The position numbers were made by a program, and so were the translations under genes. The notes beneath the pieces are model-generated. The model saw nothing but the letters and a program-made list of their open reading frames with translations. It was not told where the DNA came from and searched no databases. A stretch of DNA of 64,000 bases from Gallibacterium genomosp. 1 (GTDB taxonomy: Bacteria; Pseudomonadota; Gammaproteobacteria; Enterobacterales; Pasteurellaceae), in assembly GCF_000771875.1 (NCBI RefSeq), contig NZ_JPXX01000003.1:38593-102592 (forward strand), given 5' to 3'. Within the stretch, counting starts at the first letter, position 1; every line of letters starts with the position of its first letter. Positions 1 through 10,534 of this stretch are shown in pieces.

Positions 1-10
1 GAGGAAGTCA

Positions 11-1408
11 ATGAATTTCAATCAAATTTTAGCTGAAATTGACAGCTTTATCTGGGGGCCGCCATTACTCATTTTATTAGCGGGAACCGGTATTTATTTC
101 AGTATTCGCTTAGGTTTTTTACAAATTAAAGCATTACCACGAGCATTAAGATATTTGTTTCAAAAAGGTAATTCCGGTGAGGGCGATGTTTCTGCATTTG
201 CTGCGTTGTGTACCGCACTTTCTGCGACTATCGGTACCGGTAATATTGTTGGTGTTGCTACAGCAATTCAAGCTGGGGGACCCGGAGCGATTTTTTGGAT
301 GTGGATTGTTGCTTTTTTTGGAATGGCGACTAAGTATGCGGAATGTCTGTTGGCAGTAAAATATCGTGTGAAAGATAAAAATGGTTTTATGGCTGGTGGG
401 CCGATGTATTACATAGAACGTGGTCTAGGCATAAAATGGTTGGCTAAGTTATTCGCAGTATTTGGTGTGTTGGTTGCTTTTTTCGGTATCGGGACATTTC
501 CACAAGTTAATGCTATTACACATGCTATGCAGGATACGTTCGGTGTATCAACAGTGATTAGTGCTATTGTAATGACGCTGTTGGTGGCGATGATTATTCT
601 TGGAGGTGTTAACCGTATTGCTGTAGTATCTTCATTTATTGTGCCATTTATGGCAGTACTGTATGTTGGTACTTCGCTATTTATTTTATTAATTAATTGG
701 AGTGTTGTGCCACAAGCGTTAGCATTAATTATTGAAAGCGCTTTTAACCCTCAAGCGGCACTAGGTGGAGCAGTTGGTTTTACTGTGCTTAAAGCGATTC
801 AATCAGGAATGGCGAGAGGTATTTTCTCTAATGAATCTGGCTTGGGAAGTGCGCCGATCGTAGCAGCAGCAGCACAAACACAGGAACCGGTACGCCAAGG
901 ATTAATTTCAATGACAGGAACTTTTTTTGATACTATCATTGTTTGTACTATGACCGGTCTAGTCATTGTTATCAGTGGTGTTTGGCAATCAGGAGTAGAA
1001 GGGGCAGCGGTTACTAATCTTGCTTTTGCTCAAGGTTTAGGAAGCAGTATCGGTGCAACTATTGTGACAATCGGTTTATTGTTCTTCGCTTTTACCACGA
1101 TGCTTGGCTGGTGTTATTATGGTGAACGTTGTTTTGTTTATTTAATCGGCATTAGGGGTATTAAAATTTTCCGTAGCTGCTTTATTTTACTGATTGCGTG
1201 CGGCGCATTTATTAAATTGGATATTATTTGGAGTTTGGCTGATATTGTTAATGGATTAATGGCAATTCCTAATTTAATTGCATTGATTGGCTTGCGCAAA
1301 GTGATTATAGCCGAAACACAGGACTATTTTGCTCGTCTGCAAATTTCTGCTAAGGATCGAGATGAAGAGATAGCAGAAAATGGCAAGTTGAGTGAAAGTT
1401 ATAATTGA
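11..1408 (+). CDS. alsT: Sodium:alanine symporter, AGCS family
   Basis: Inner-membrane Na+ (or H+) coupled uptake carrier for alanine or glycine. The 465-residue protein is hydrophobic throughout, with about ten membrane segments. The family signature region with GTGNIVGVATA (about residues 76-86) and the conserved NESGLGSAPIVAAAAQT stretch (about 276-292) are both intact. A GAGGAAG ribosome site precedes the ATG by 3 bases. Length is normal for the family. Only ten bases lie upstream in the window, so its promoter cannot be seen. It converges on mnmE across a shared hairpin. Substrate (alanine rather than glycine) is inferred from the family. Confidence 0.9.
   Translation: MNFNQILAEIDSFIWGPPLLILLAGTGIYFSIRLGFLQIKALPRALRYLFQKGNSGEGDVSAFAALCTALSATIGTGNIVGVATAIQAGGPGAIFWMWIVAFFGMATKYAECLLAVKYRVKDKNGFMAGGPMYYIERGLGIKWLAKLFAVFGVLVAFFGIGTFPQVNAITHAMQDTFGVSTVISAIVMTLLVAMIILGGVNRIAVVSSFIVPFMAVLYVGTSLFILLINWSVVPQALALIIESAFNPQAALGGAVGFTVLKAIQSGMARGIFSNESGLGSAPIVAAAAQTQEPVRQGLISMTGTFFDTIIVCTMTGLVIVISGVWQSGVEGAAVTNLAFAQGLGSSIGATIVTIGLLFFAFTTMLGWCYYGERCFVYLIGIRGIKIFRSCFILLIACGAFIKLDIIWSLADIVNGLMAIPNLIALIGLRKVIIAETQDYFARLQISAKDRDEEIAENGKLSESYN
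212..220 (-). repeat. Hin-type DNA uptake signal core
   Basis: ACCGCACTT, the reverse complement of AAGTGCGGT, lies inside the symporter gene. This 9-mer is the core of the uptake signal sequence of the Haemophilus/Pasteurella clade and supports a Pasteurellaceae host. Confidence 0.7.
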
Positions 1409-1413
1409 TGCTA

Positions 1414-1438
1414 AAAATGCGTGCTTAGCACGCATTTT
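1414..1438. terminator. Bidirectional terminator between alsT and mnmE
   Basis: An 11-bp inverted repeat AAAATGCGTGC / GCACGCATTTT with a 3-base loop lies between the convergent stop codons of alsT and mnmE. A-tract before and T-tract after make it usable from both strands. Confidence 0.85.
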
Positions 1439-2801
1439 ATTTTCCGATACAGAAAGAGCTGAAGATATTACCAAGTAAATCATCAGACGTGAATTGTCCG
1501 GTGATCTCGCTGAGTGCGTTCTGTGCCATTTTCAATTCTTCTGCCAACAGTTCACCGGCATAGAATTGAGTTAATTGGATATGCCCTTGCTGCAAATGTT
1601 GTGCCGCTTGTTCTAATGCTTCCAAATGGCGACGGCGAGCTAAAAAGCCTCCTTCGGTAACGGTTTGATAGCCGATACTCTCTTTGAGATGCGCTTTCAA
1701 TAATTGAATACCTTGCTGCGTTTTAGCTGAAAGGGTAATGGTGGTATAACCATTTTCAGTGCGAATGCCTTCTGCTTCGCCGCTAATATCTGCTTTATTA
1801 CGAATAATCGTAACAGGGATTGATGGTGGCAATCTGGACATAAACTCCGGCCAAATTTTTTCCGGCAGCGTTTCATCCGTTGTCGTGCTGTCGAGCATAA
1901 ATAATACACGATCGGCTTGATCAATTTCTTGCCAAGCACGTTCTATTCCAATACGCTCCACTTCATCCGTAGCTGTACGCAAACCGGCGGTATCAATAAT
2001 ATGTAACGGCATCCCATCCAAGTGAATATGTTCCCGCAATACATCACGAGTTGTACCGGCAATATCAGTAACAATGGCAGCATCACGACCAGCGAATGCA
2101 TTCAACAGGCTTGATTTGCCAGCATTCGGACGACCGGCAATCACCACTTTCATCCCTTCTCTAAGTAAAGAACCTTGTTTTGCTTGAGATTGAACTTCTG
2201 CCACTTTGGCTATAATTTGATTTAAATGTGCTTCGATTTTGCCATCGGCAAGAAAATCAATTTCTTCATCCGGAAAATCAATTGCTGCTTCAACATAGGT
2301 TCGTAGATAGATCAATTCGTCTACTAATTGGTGAACTTTGGTGGAAAATTCGCCTTGTAGTGATTTTAAAGCTGAACGTGCTGCCTGCTCCGAACTAGCA
2401 TCAATCAAATCAGCAATTGCTTCAGCCTGAGTTAAATCAATTTTATCGTTTAAAAAAGCCTGTTCTGAAAACTCTCCTGGTCTGGCTAAACGAACACCTT
2501 TAATCTGTAGAATGCGTTTTAAGAGCAGATCCAAAATAACCTGCCCGCCGTGACCTTGCAATTCCAAAACATCTTCTCCGGTAAAGGAATTGGGTGCTTT
2601 GAAAAAGAGGGCAATGCCTTGATCAAGTACAGAGCCGTCAATGTCTTTAAAAGGAAGATAGTTAGCAAAGCGAGGTTTTAATGTTTTTCCCAACACCTCT
2701 TTGGCAACTTGTTCAGAAAGTGGGCCGGAAACCCGCAAAATGCCTACTCCTCCTCGACCAGGAGGGGTTGCTTGAGCGACAATCGTTTCTTTTTCTATCA
2801 T
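1437..2801 (-). CDS. mnmE: tRNA modification GTPase MnmE
   Basis: Works with MnmG to put the cmnm5 group on U34 of tRNAs in the cytoplasm. The 454 residues show the N-terminal tetrahydrofolate-binding domain (about 1-118), a helical domain, and an inserted Ras-like G domain with P-loop GRPNAGKS (223-230), G3 DTAG (270-273) and G4 NKAD. The protein ends in the invariant CIGK, whose cysteine is essential in the family. It is the last gene of the rpmH-rnpA-yidD-yidC-mnmE string, 68 bp after yidC, with a hairpin in that gap, so some separate transcription is possible. Confidence 0.97.
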   Translation of the reverse strand: MIEKETIVAQATPPGRGGVGILRVSGPLSEQVAKEVLGKTLKPRFANYLPFKDIDGSVLDQGIALFFKAPNSFTGEDVLELQGHGGQVILDLLLKRILQIKGVRLARPGEFSEQAFLNDKIDLTQAEAIADLIDASSEQAARSALKSLQGEFSTKVHQLVDELIYLRTYVEAAIDFPDEEIDFLADGKIEAHLNQIIAKVAEVQSQAKQGSLLREGMKVVIAGRPNAGKSSLLNAFAGRDAAIVTDIAGTTRDVLREHIHLDGMPLHIIDTAGLRTATDEVERIGIERAWQEIDQADRVLFMLDSTTTDETLPEKIWPEFMSRLPPSIPVTIIRNKADISGEAEGIRTENGYTTITLSAKTQQGIQLLKAHLKESIGYQTVTEGGFLARRRHLEALEQAAQHLQQGHIQLTQFYAGELLAEELKMAQNALSEITGQFTSDDLLGNIFSSFCIGK

Positions 2802-2828
2802 ATTTTTCTCTTGTTTCTATATAAATTT

Positions 2829-2853
2829 AAGGCATCTTAATTAAGATGCCTTT
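2829..2853. terminator. Palindromic hairpin between yidC and mnmE
   Basis: A near-perfect palindrome (AAGGCATCTT, AATT, AAGATGCCTT) follows the yidC stop on the minus strand and precedes mnmE. It has no long T-run on the minus side, so it may be a leaky terminator or a transcript-end stabiliser. Confidence 0.55.
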
Positions 2854-2869
2854 CTGTTATTTTGGAAAT

Positions 2870-4492
2870 TTATTTATGACGAGAGTGTAATCCTTTTTTC
2901 TCTAAGCCCCGATAAATTAGTTGCTGTTGAATAATGGTAATGATGTTAGACACCAACCAATAAAGCACTAAGCCTGAAGGGAACCATAGGAAGAAGAAAG
3001 TGAACATCACAGGCATAAACATCATTACTTTTTGTTGCATTGGATCGGCAACAGGAGTTGGTGACATTTTTTGTAATAAGAACATTGATGCTCCCATTAA
3101 CAATGGCAAAATGTAATATGGATCTTGTGCTGATAAATCCTGAATCCAACCAAAGAATGGTGCGTGTCGTAATTCAACCGCTTCTAAGAATGTCCAATAT
3201 AGTGCGATAAAAATTGGCATTTGCAGCAAAATTGGTAGACATCCACCAAGAGGATTCACTTTTTCTTCTTTATAAAGTTTCATCATTTCTTGGCTCATAC
3301 GTTGACGATCATCACCGAAACGTTCACGCATTTCTTGAATTTTCGGTTGTAACATACGCATTTTTGCCATTGAAGTATATTGAGCTTTAGTAAGAGGATA
3401 AAGAATGGCTTTTACAACAATAGTAACACCTATAATTGCCAAGCCCCAGTTGTGAACAAGGCTTTGAATAAACTGCAATAACCAGAAGAGTGGTTTTGCA
3501 ATAAACCAAGCCCAACCATAGTCAACAGTTAAATCCAAGTGTGGAGCGACGGTTTCCATTTCATTTTGTAATTTTGGCCCAACCCAAAGTTGGCTGGTAA
3601 TAGTATCAGTGGCTCCGTTGGCAATGGATGTGATTGGACCGCGATAACCGATGTAAGCGAAATCACCTTGTGTTGAAGTATATAGTTGATTATCGGCATC
3701 TTGATTTGGAATCCACGCAGATACGAAATAGTGCTGAAGAATCGCAGCCCAACCTTGTTTAGTTTTAATTGCAAGATTGTCTTTTTGCATATCTTCAAAA
3801 GAGTATTTTTTGTAATTGGTTTCTGATGAAGAGTATGCACCACCGGTATAAGTCGGCATTGCAATGTTTCCAGAGCTTTCTACTAAAGTATGTTTAAGCT
3901 GACCATATGGTTGGACTTGAATAGTTGAACCACTGTTATTGGTTACTTCAAAATTCACTTTTACATCATAACTGTTTCGGTTTAATGTAAAAATTTTGCG
4001 GTAGGTAACACCATCTTTGGTAAATGTAAACGGAATGCTAAGTTCATTTTGACCTTCTGCTAAAGTGAAATTATCGCCGTCTACTTGATAATCAGCACGC
4101 CCAGCAACAGTATCGCTACCATTGGCACCAATTAGCCCACTTTGAGCAATATAAACGTGTTTTGCTGTATTTTCCAGCAAAGCAAAAGGGGTTTCAGAGT
4201 GTAATTCAGCGCCATATTTTAATAATTGGGCTTCGACAATATCACCACCTAAAGTATCAATTTTTAAACGCAAGACATCACTTTGTAAGGTGATGATTTT
4301 ACCTTGCTGTTGATTGTTATCAATTGTGGTATTGGCTGCTGTACTGACAGTTGTTGGCACTTCACTCTTATCAACTTGAGTTTGAGTGGCAGTCTGTGCC
4401 GGTTGAGGATTATTGTCTATTTCCCATTGTTGGTAAATCAAAAATGAGATAAAGAACAAAGCAATTACGAGTAAACTACGTCTTGAATCCAT
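2870..4492 (-). CDS. yidC: Membrane protein insertase YidC
   Basis: Inserts and folds inner-membrane proteins, alone or with SecYEG. The 540-residue protein has an N-terminal membrane anchor (about 5-20), a large periplasmic beta domain rich in Asn and Thr, then the conserved hydrophobic core ([20 protein letters not shown]) with the cytoplasmic coiled region after it, and a basic C-terminal tail. Length is close to the 548 residues of the E. coli protein. The yidD stop overlaps the yidC start by one base (position 4492), so the two are co-translated within the rpmH operon. Confidence 0.97.
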   Translation of the reverse strand: MDSRRSLLVIALFFISFLIYQQWEIDNNPQPAQTATQTQVDKSEVPTTVSTAANTTIDNNQQQGKIITLQSDVLRLKIDTLGGDIVEAQLLKYGAELHSETPFALLENTAKHVYIAQSGLIGANGSDTVAGRADYQVDGDNFTLAEGQNELSIPFTFTKDGVTYRKIFTLNRNSYDVKVNFEVTNNSGSTIQVQPYGQLKHTLVESSGNIAMPTYTGGAYSSSETNYKKYSFEDMQKDNLAIKTKQGWAAILQHYFVSAWIPNQDADNQLYTSTQGDFAYIGYRGPITSIANGATDTITSQLWVGPKLQNEMETVAPHLDLTVDYGWAWFIAKPLFWLLQFIQSLVHNWGLAIIGVTIVVKAILYPLTKAQYTSMAKMRMLQPKIQEMRERFGDDRQRMSQEMMKLYKEEKVNPLGGCLPILLQMPIFIALYWTFLEAVELRHAPFFGWIQDLSAQDPYYILPLLMGASMFLLQKMSPTPVADPMQQKVMMFMPVMFTFFFLWFPSGLVLYWLVSNIITIIQQQLIYRGLEKKGLHSRHK

Positions 4493-4758
4493 TATTTTTT
4501 TCTCTGTGGTTTATGATTATCAATATGTGGTGGCACAGGATCATAACCTGATGAACCAAAAGGATGACATTTTAATATACGCTTGAGTGTAAGCCAACCC
4601 CCTTTTATCACTCCGTGTGTTTGAATTGCTTCAATCCCATATTGAGAGCAGGTCGGGGTGAAGCGACAACGCGGACCAATTAAAGGGCTAATTGCAATCT
4701 GATAAAAGCGGATTATGCCGATGAAGATTTTTTTGAAAAGCGTAGATGTCGTTGCCAT
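4492..4758 (-). CDS. yidD: Membrane protein insertion efficiency factor YidD
   Basis: Small 88-residue protein thought to help YidC-dependent insertion at the inner membrane. The family signature is intact: an amphipathic N-terminus, then [20 protein letters not shown] followed by SQYG and [16 protein letters not shown]. Its first 46 bases overlap the end of rnpA in another frame, the usual arrangement for this gene pair, and its stop touches the yidC start. The ATG at 4756-4758 is the only sensible start. Confidence 0.95.
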   Translation of the reverse strand: MATTSTLFKKIFIGIIRFYQIAISPLIGPRCRFTPTCSQYGIEAIQTHGVIKGGWLTLKRILKCHPFGSSGYDPVPPHIDNHKPQRKK

Positions 4759-5081
4759 AATTTATCTAACATTTTGAATAACAACATATTATCTATGTCA
4801 CTAATGCCTTTTCTTGCAATGATAATAAAATCATAATTAGGTAATAAATGCTGTTGTAAACGAAAGCTTTCACGACAAATCCTTTTAATACGATTACGTT
4901 GATTGGCGCGTTTTGCATATTTTTTGGCAACAGTTAAACCTAATCGAGGATGTTGCAAACTATTGGGGCGAGCGATAATGGAGATTTCAGGCAAAGAAGC
5001 TCTGAAAGGTTGTTGGAAAACAAAATTAAATTGAGAGGGAGTTAGTAAACGTAACTCCCTTGAAAAACCTAGCTTAGACAC
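4713..5081 (-). CDS. rnpA: Ribonuclease P protein component
   Basis: Protein subunit of RNase P, which removes the 5' leader of pre-tRNA. The 122 residues are basic and contain the hallmark RNR-type motif ([17 protein letters not shown], about 58-74). The start is GTG at 5081, giving [17 protein letters not shown], which lines up with the usual N-terminus; the E. coli gene also uses GTG. It lies 12 bp after rpmH and overlaps yidD. The C-terminal end is slightly longer than average because of that overlap. Confidence 0.96.
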   Translation of the reverse strand: MSKLGFSRELRLLTPSQFNFVFQQPFRASLPEISIIARPNSLQHPRLGLTVAKKYAKRANQRNRIKRICRESFRLQQHLLPNYDFIIIARKGISDIDNMLLFKMLDKLWQRHLRFSKKSSSA

Positions 5082-5093
5082 TCGATAATCAGA

Positions 5094-5559
<466 letters not shown>

Positions 5560-6927
5560 ATGGAACAGCATAGATTTTCTTCTTTATGGCAAAGTTGCCT
5601 ATTACAATTGCAAGATAAGACTTCCGAGATAGATTTTAGTACTTGGTTACGTCCACTACAGGCGGATATTTCAGATACTACAATGATTTTATATGCTCCG
5701 AATCGATTTGTTCGTGATTGGGTTCAGGATAAATATGTATCTCAAATAGAGGAAATTGTTCGTTTTTTAACGGAAAATCCGCAATTTGTTGTGCGTGTTC
5801 GAGAGGGAACGCGTCCGGTCAGGGAAGCGACTCAGGTAGCCGAAGAGATGTCTATTACTGTTACTGAAACGAATACGGAGCAAATACAGCCAACGCATAA
5901 ATTTAAAACCAACCTTAATCCTAAATATGAATTTCATAATTTTGTGCAAGGTAAATCTAATCAACTGGCAAGAGTAGTTGCGCAAAAAGTTGCAGAAAAG
6001 ATAGGTGATGAAGGCTATAATCCGCTATTTCTTTATGGTGGAACGGGCTTAGGTAAAACACACTTATTGCACGCTATTGGTAACGGTATTTTGAAGAATA
6101 AACCGAATGCAAGAGTGGTTTACATTCATTCTGAACGTTTTGTTCAAGAATTAGTAAAAGCATTAAAGTCGGAAACTATTGAAAAATTTAAGAAGTTTTA
6201 TCGTTCTTTAGATGCATTATTGATTGATGATATTCAATTTTTTGCTGGTAAAGAAGGATCACAGGAGGAGTTTTTCCATACTTTCAACAGTCTATTTGAA
6301 GGGGGACGACAGATCATTTTGACATCTGATCGTTATCCTAAAGAGATTGATAAAATAGAGGAACGTTTAAAATCTCGCTTTAATTGGGGGTTAAGTGTTG
6401 CCATCGAACCACCGGAATTGGAAACAAGGGTGGCGATTTTGTTGAAAAAGGCGGAAGAGAGCAATATTGTTTTACCTGAAGAAGTGGCTTTTTTTATCGG
6501 TCAGAAATTGCGTACTAATGTGCGCGAGTTGGAAGGTGCTTTAAATCGTGTCAGTGCCAATGCGAATTTTACCGGTCAGCCGATCACGATTGATTTTGTG
6601 CGCGAAACGTTGAAAGATATGCTGGCAGTACACGATCGTTCTGTAACATTAGATAATATTCAACGTGTTGTGGCAGAACGTTATCGCATTAAAGTGGCTG
6701 ATTTAAAATCAAAAAGTAAAGCACGATCAGTAGTTCGTCCTCGCCAAATGGCAATGGCATTGTCAAAAGAGTTAACAAATCATAGTTTGCCTGAAATCGG
6801 TCGTGCTTTTGGTGATCGTGATCATACTACTGTATTACACGCTTGTCGGAAAATTGCTGAATTGCGTGATTCAGACAATAATATCAGTGAAGATTATTCA
6901 AATCTTATTAGAACGTTATCAACTTAA
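5560..6927 (+). CDS. dnaA: Chromosomal replication initiator DnaA
   Basis: AAA+ ATPase that binds the origin and opens it. Domains run in the usual order: N-terminal DnaB-interaction domain (about 1-85), a variable linker (about 86-120), the ATPase core with Walker A GGTGLGKT (160-167) and Walker [10 protein letters not shown], and the C-terminal DNA-binding domain with the DnaA signature [12 protein letters not shown] near residue 425. At 455 residues it is full length. It begins the dnaA-dnaN-recF operon, with only 11 bp between the dnaA stop and the dnaN ATG. Confidence 0.98.
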   Translation: MEQHRFSSLWQSCLLQLQDKTSEIDFSTWLRPLQADISDTTMILYAPNRFVRDWVQDKYVSQIEEIVRFLTENPQFVVRVREGTRPVREATQVAEEMSITVTETNTEQIQPTHKFKTNLNPKYEFHNFVQGKSNQLARVVAQKVAEKIGDEGYNPLFLYGGTGLGKTHLLHAIGNGILKNKPNARVVYIHSERFVQELVKALKSETIEKFKKFYRSLDALLIDDIQFFAGKEGSQEEFFHTFNSLFEGGRQIILTSDRYPKEIDKIEERLKSRFNWGLSVAIEPPELETRVAILLKKAEESNIVLPEEVAFFIGQKLRTNVRELEGALNRVSANANFTGQPITIDFVRETLKDMLAVHDRSVTLDNIQRVVAERYRIKVADLKSKSKARSVVRPRQMAMALSKELTNHSLPEIGRAFGDRDHTTVLHACRKIAELRDSDNNISEDYSNLIRTLST

Positions 6928-6938
6928 AGGTGGGCATT

Positions 6939-8039
6939 ATGCAATTTATTGTCGCAAGAGAAAATTTATTAAAACCTTTACAGCAGGTGTGTGGAGTGTT
7001 GAATAATCGTCCATCTTTACCTGTGTTAAATAATATTTTAGTTCAGATAGACGGTGATCATTTAACCTTAACTGGTTCTGATCTTGAGGTTGAGCTTTCC
7101 ACTTTTGTGCAATTAGTGTCATCCAGTGAAAACGGAACATTTACCATTCCTGCACGTAAATTTTTGGATATTTGTCGTTCCTTAAATGAAGATGCTCAAA
7201 TTACTGTGAATTACGAAAATGATCGTGTTTTGGTTACGGCTGAACGCAGTAAATTTAACTTGGCAACGTTGCCAGCGGAGAGTTATCCAAATTTAACACA
7301 ATTAGATTTTGATGTTGAATTAAATATTGAGCAATCTGTATTACGCCGTGTGATGGAAGCCACTCAATTCTCAATGGCAAATCAGGATGCTCGTTATTTT
7401 TTAAATGGAATGAAGTTTGAAACTGAAAATAATGTATTAAGAACAGTGGCAACTGATGGACATCGATTAGCAGTTTGTGGTATCCAATTGCAACAGGGTG
7501 TTCCTGATTATGCGATTATTGTGCCGCGTAAAGGTGTAATTGAATTGATGCGTTTGCTTGATAGTAATAGTGAGAATGCTTATATCCGAATGGGGCAAAG
7601 TAATATCCAAGTACACCTCAATAATGTGATTTTTACCTCAAAATTGATTGACGGACGTTTTCCTGATTATCGCCGTGTCTTGCCGAAAAATGCGGATCGA
7701 ATTTTGGAAGTGGATTGGAATTCATTAAAACAGGCGTGTGTTCGTGCAGCTATTTTATCTAATGAACGTTTTCGTGGAGTGCGTTTGATTATTGAAGCCA
7801 ATCAGCTAAAAATTTTAGCGCAGAATCCAGATCAGGAAGAAGCTGAAGAAGTTATTGATGTGAATTATCAAGGCGAACCAATGGAAGTCGGTTTTAATGT
7901 TAGCTATATTTTGGATGTGTTGAATGCGTTGAAATGCCAGTCAGTAAGAATGCGTTTAACCGATGCAACTTCAAGTTGCTTAATTGAAGATTGTGAACAG
8001 AGTAATGCCGAATATGTGATTATGCCGATGCGTTTATAG
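6939..8039 (+). CDS. dnaN: DNA polymerase III beta sliding clamp
   Basis: Ring-shaped processivity clamp for DNA polymerase III. The ATG at 6939, not the in-frame GTG at 6930, is chosen because AAAGG at 6926-6930 then lies 8 bases ahead and the product (MQFIVARENLLKPLQQV...) is 366 residues, exactly the length of E. coli DnaN. It ends in the conserved YVIMPMRL. It sits between dnaA and recF, with 2 bases to the recF start. Confidence 0.97.
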   Translation: MQFIVARENLLKPLQQVCGVLNNRPSLPVLNNILVQIDGDHLTLTGSDLEVELSTFVQLVSSSENGTFTIPARKFLDICRSLNEDAQITVNYENDRVLVTAERSKFNLATLPAESYPNLTQLDFDVELNIEQSVLRRVMEATQFSMANQDARYFLNGMKFETENNVLRTVATDGHRLAVCGIQLQQGVPDYAIIVPRKGVIELMRLLDSNSENAYIRMGQSNIQVHLNNVIFTSKLIDGRFPDYRRVLPKNADRILEVDWNSLKQACVRAAILSNERFRGVRLIIEANQLKILAQNPDQEEAEEVIDVNYQGEPMEVGFNVSYILDVLNALKCQSVRMRLTDATSSCLIEDCEQSNAEYVIMPMRL

Positions 8040-8041
8040 TT

Positions 8042-9121
8042 ATGGCTTTATCTCAACTCAATATTCAACATTTTAGAAATATTAAAGCCGTGAATTTAGC
8101 CTTAAATTCAGGCTTTAATTTTTTGATTGGGCATAACGGCAGCGGTAAAACCAGCCTGTTGGAAGCTATCTATTTTCTTGGACATGGGCGTTCGTTTAAA
8201 AGCTCGGTAGTGAATCGTATTATTCAATATGATCAACCTGAATTTACTCTATTTGCTAAAGTAGAACAACAGCAACAAGCGTGGACATTGGGTTTACAGA
8301 AAACACGGCAAGGTGAAAATATTATTCGGATTAATGGTAAAGATGGTCATAAGATTTCCGAACTTGCCCATTTATTACCAATGCAGCTTATTACACCGGA
8401 AGGGTTAACGTTGATTAATGGTGGGCCGAGTTATCGACGTGCTTTTCTTGATTGGGGCTTATTTCATCTTGAACCTCAATTTCATTATCAATGGTCAGCG
8501 ATGAATCGTTTGTTAAAGCAACGTAATGCAGCATTGCAACAAACGGAAGATTATGCATTGTTAAAAATTTGGGATCAGTCATTATGTCAACTAGCACAAC
8601 AAATTAGTGACTGGCGACAACATTATGCGGACGAACTGAAGAAGGAAATTACACAGACTTGTCGATTATTTTTGCCAGAAGTGGAAATAGATGTTCACTT
8701 TTATCAAGGTTGGAATAAAGAGAGCGACTATGCTGATATTTTAATTGAAAATTTTCAACGCGATAGAAGCCTCGGTTATACGATGTCCGGTCCACAACGT
8801 GCTGATTTTAAATTTAAGGCGAATGGAATGCCGGCAGAAGATATCCTTTCAAGAGGACAATTAAAATTGTTAATGTGTGCGTTGCGATTAGCACAGGGAG
8901 AGCATTTAATGCGGAAGCAGCAACGACACTGTATTTTTTTAATTGATGATTTTGCTTCGGAACTTGACCCGAATAAACGGGCTTTATTGGCACAACGCTT
9001 AAAAGAGAGCCATTCTCAGGTGATTATTACAGCTATTACTGTAGAACAATTACAGCAACCTTATTGGCAGGAAGGGAGTAGATTTCAATTATTGAATGGG
9101 GAATTATCGCCTTTAGAATAA
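8042..9121 (+). CDS. recF: DNA replication and repair protein RecF
   Basis: SMC-like ATPase that with RecO and RecR loads RecA at gaps. The 359 residues contain Walker A GHNGSGKT (30-37), the ABC signature LSRGQLKLL and Walker B IFLIDDFASELD. Length is normal. The gene follows dnaN after 2 bases. In enterobacteria gyrB comes next; here recF is instead convergent with rluC, so gyrB has moved. Confidence 0.97.
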   Translation: MALSQLNIQHFRNIKAVNLALNSGFNFLIGHNGSGKTSLLEAIYFLGHGRSFKSSVVNRIIQYDQPEFTLFAKVEQQQQAWTLGLQKTRQGENIIRINGKDGHKISELAHLLPMQLITPEGLTLINGGPSYRRAFLDWGLFHLEPQFHYQWSAMNRLLKQRNAALQQTEDYALLKIWDQSLCQLAQQISDWRQHYADELKKEITQTCRLFLPEVEIDVHFYQGWNKESDYADILIENFQRDRSLGYTMSGPQRADFKFKANGMPAEDILSRGQLKLLMCALRLAQGEHLMRKQQRHCIFLIDDFASELDPNKRALLAQRLKESHSQVIITAITVEQLQQPYWQEGSRFQLLNGELSPLE

Positions 9122-9127
9122 TTCCCC
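9098..9127. terminator. Possible hairpin at recF/rluC convergence
   Basis: GGGGAATTAT pairs with ATAATTCCCC across a 10-base loop, overlapping the recF stop. There is no T-run, so this is a weak terminator candidate between the convergent genes. Confidence 0.4.
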
Positions 9128-9137
9128 AAGCGGAATA

Positions 9138-10103
9138 TTAACTGCGCAGCTTTGCTAACAATTGTTTGCACTGTTGATCTAACGGTGCAGCAATAACCAT
9201 TTGTTCACCACTTTTTGGGTGGGTAAAACGGATACTTGCGGCGTGTAGAAAAAGACGTTGCAATCCGAGCGATGCCAATTGTTGATCAAACTCTTTACTG
9301 CCATACTTAGTGTCGAACGCAATTGGATGCCCAGCATATTGCGTATGAACACGAATTTGATGAGTTCTGCCGGTAACAGGTGAGGCTTTTACTAAGGTTG
9401 CGATTTTAAAACGTTCTTCAACCTTAAATCTTGTTTCCGAAGGTTTTCCTTGATCACTTACTTTTACTATCCGCTCACCACTGGATAATTCATTTTTTAA
9501 TAAAGGTGCTTTGACAACTTTACAATGCGATTGCCATTCGCCACGTACTAATGCTAAATAATCTTTTTGTATTGTTTTTTCACGAAGTTGTTCGTGCAAA
9601 TTGCGCAAAGCGGAGCGTTTCTTAGCGACTAATAAAATACCAGAAGTATCTCGATCTAAACGGTGTACTAACTCTAAAAATTTGGCTTGAGGACGCAAAG
9701 CACGAAGTGCTTCAATAACACCGAAACTTAGACCGCTACCACCGTGTACAGCAATACCCGAAGGTTTATTGATAATTAATAGTTGATCATCTTCAAATAA
9801 AATTTGTTGTTCCAGCGTATTTACTTTATTTAATTTTGTTGAAATTGGTGCATTATTACTCTTGTCACTAATGCGTACTGGAGGAATACGGATAATATCT
9901 CCAACTTGCAATTTATATTCAGGCTTAATTCTACCTTTATTAACACGCACCTCGCCTTTGCGAATAATACGATAAATTAAGCTTTTTGGTACGCCTTTTA
10001 ATTTGGTAAGCAGATAATTATCAATGCGTTGCAGCTCTTCCCCCGCTTCAATGGTAATAAGTTGTACAGAGGTATTAACCACTTTGTCTTTGGATTTATT
10101 CAT
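9138..10103 (-). CDS. rluC: 23S rRNA pseudouridine synthase RluC
   Basis: Makes pseudouridines in 23S rRNA helices near the peptidyl-transferase centre. An S4 RNA-binding domain (about residues 20-80) is followed by the RluA-type catalytic domain with LVHRLDRDTSGILL, whose first Asp after HRL is the catalytic residue. I place the start at the ATG 10103 (321 residues) rather than 10136, because a probable -10 element lies over 10132-10137 and the longer start would sit upstream of transcription. It diverges from rne, as in enterobacteria. Confidence 0.93.
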   Translation of the reverse strand: MNKSKDKVVNTSVQLITIEAGEELQRIDNYLLTKLKGVPKSLIYRIIRKGEVRVNKGRIKPEYKLQVGDIIRIPPVRISDKSNNAPISTKLNKVNTLEQQILFEDDQLLIINKPSGIAVHGGSGLSFGVIEALRALRPQAKFLELVHRLDRDTSGILLVAKKRSALRNLHEQLREKTIQKDYLALVRGEWQSHCKVVKAPLLKNELSSGERIVKVSDQGKPSETRFKVEERFKIATLVKASPVTGRTHQIRVHTQYAGHPIAFDTKYGSKEFDQQLASLGLQRLFLHAASIRFTHPKSGEQMVIAAPLDQQCKQLLAKLRS

Positions 10104-10131
10104 AAGTACTCTAACCTTAAAATTTGTGCGT

Positions 10132-10161
10132 ATCATATCATTAAGCGTTTTAAGTTGCGAA
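10132..10161 (-). promoter_or_regulatory. rluC promoter candidate
   Basis: On the minus strand TTCGCA (10156-10161) is followed after 18 bases by TATGAT (10132-10137). Transcription would start near 10125, about 22 bases ahead of the rluC ATG. The -10 has five of six consensus bases, the -35 four. Confidence 0.5.
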
Positions 10162-10534
10162 AATATTCTGTTGAGCTGTGGTTAATTGCACTATCTTTAG
10201 CTTTCCAAAAGTCAGAGAAAATGGAATAATAGAGAGCATTTTTGTAAATCAGATGCTGCTGAATTTTTGTAGTTGTATTTGCAAAGAGTTGTCGAATAAA
10301 ACAGATTTTTTGGTGCTGCGGTAGGCGTAAGACGCCAATATTGTTGATGTTATACAGAACACGATTCAATAAATTCAACAGAAGTCAGTCGGTAAGTGAT
10401 ATAGACCAATGATTGCCGGTTGGTATTCTATGCAAATAATGAGAGTCGAGAGATTGGCATAACCTGCAACGACAGAATAAAGTGTTGGTATAACATCGTA
10501 TTGATAAAGCTATAACAAGAATAGAGAAATAACG
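10162..10534 (+). promoter_or_regulatory. rne promoter region and long 5' leader
   Basis: There are 431 bp between the rluC and rne starts. In E. coli the rne transcript has a leader of about 360 bases that RNase E itself cleaves to control its own level, and that leader is known to be conserved in gamma-proteobacteria. Here TTGAGC (10171) and TATCTT (10192) form a weak promoter 330 bases before rne, leaving room for such a leader. A small stem GGCG-TAAGA-CGCC is visible near 10325. Function is inferred from position. Confidence 0.45.
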
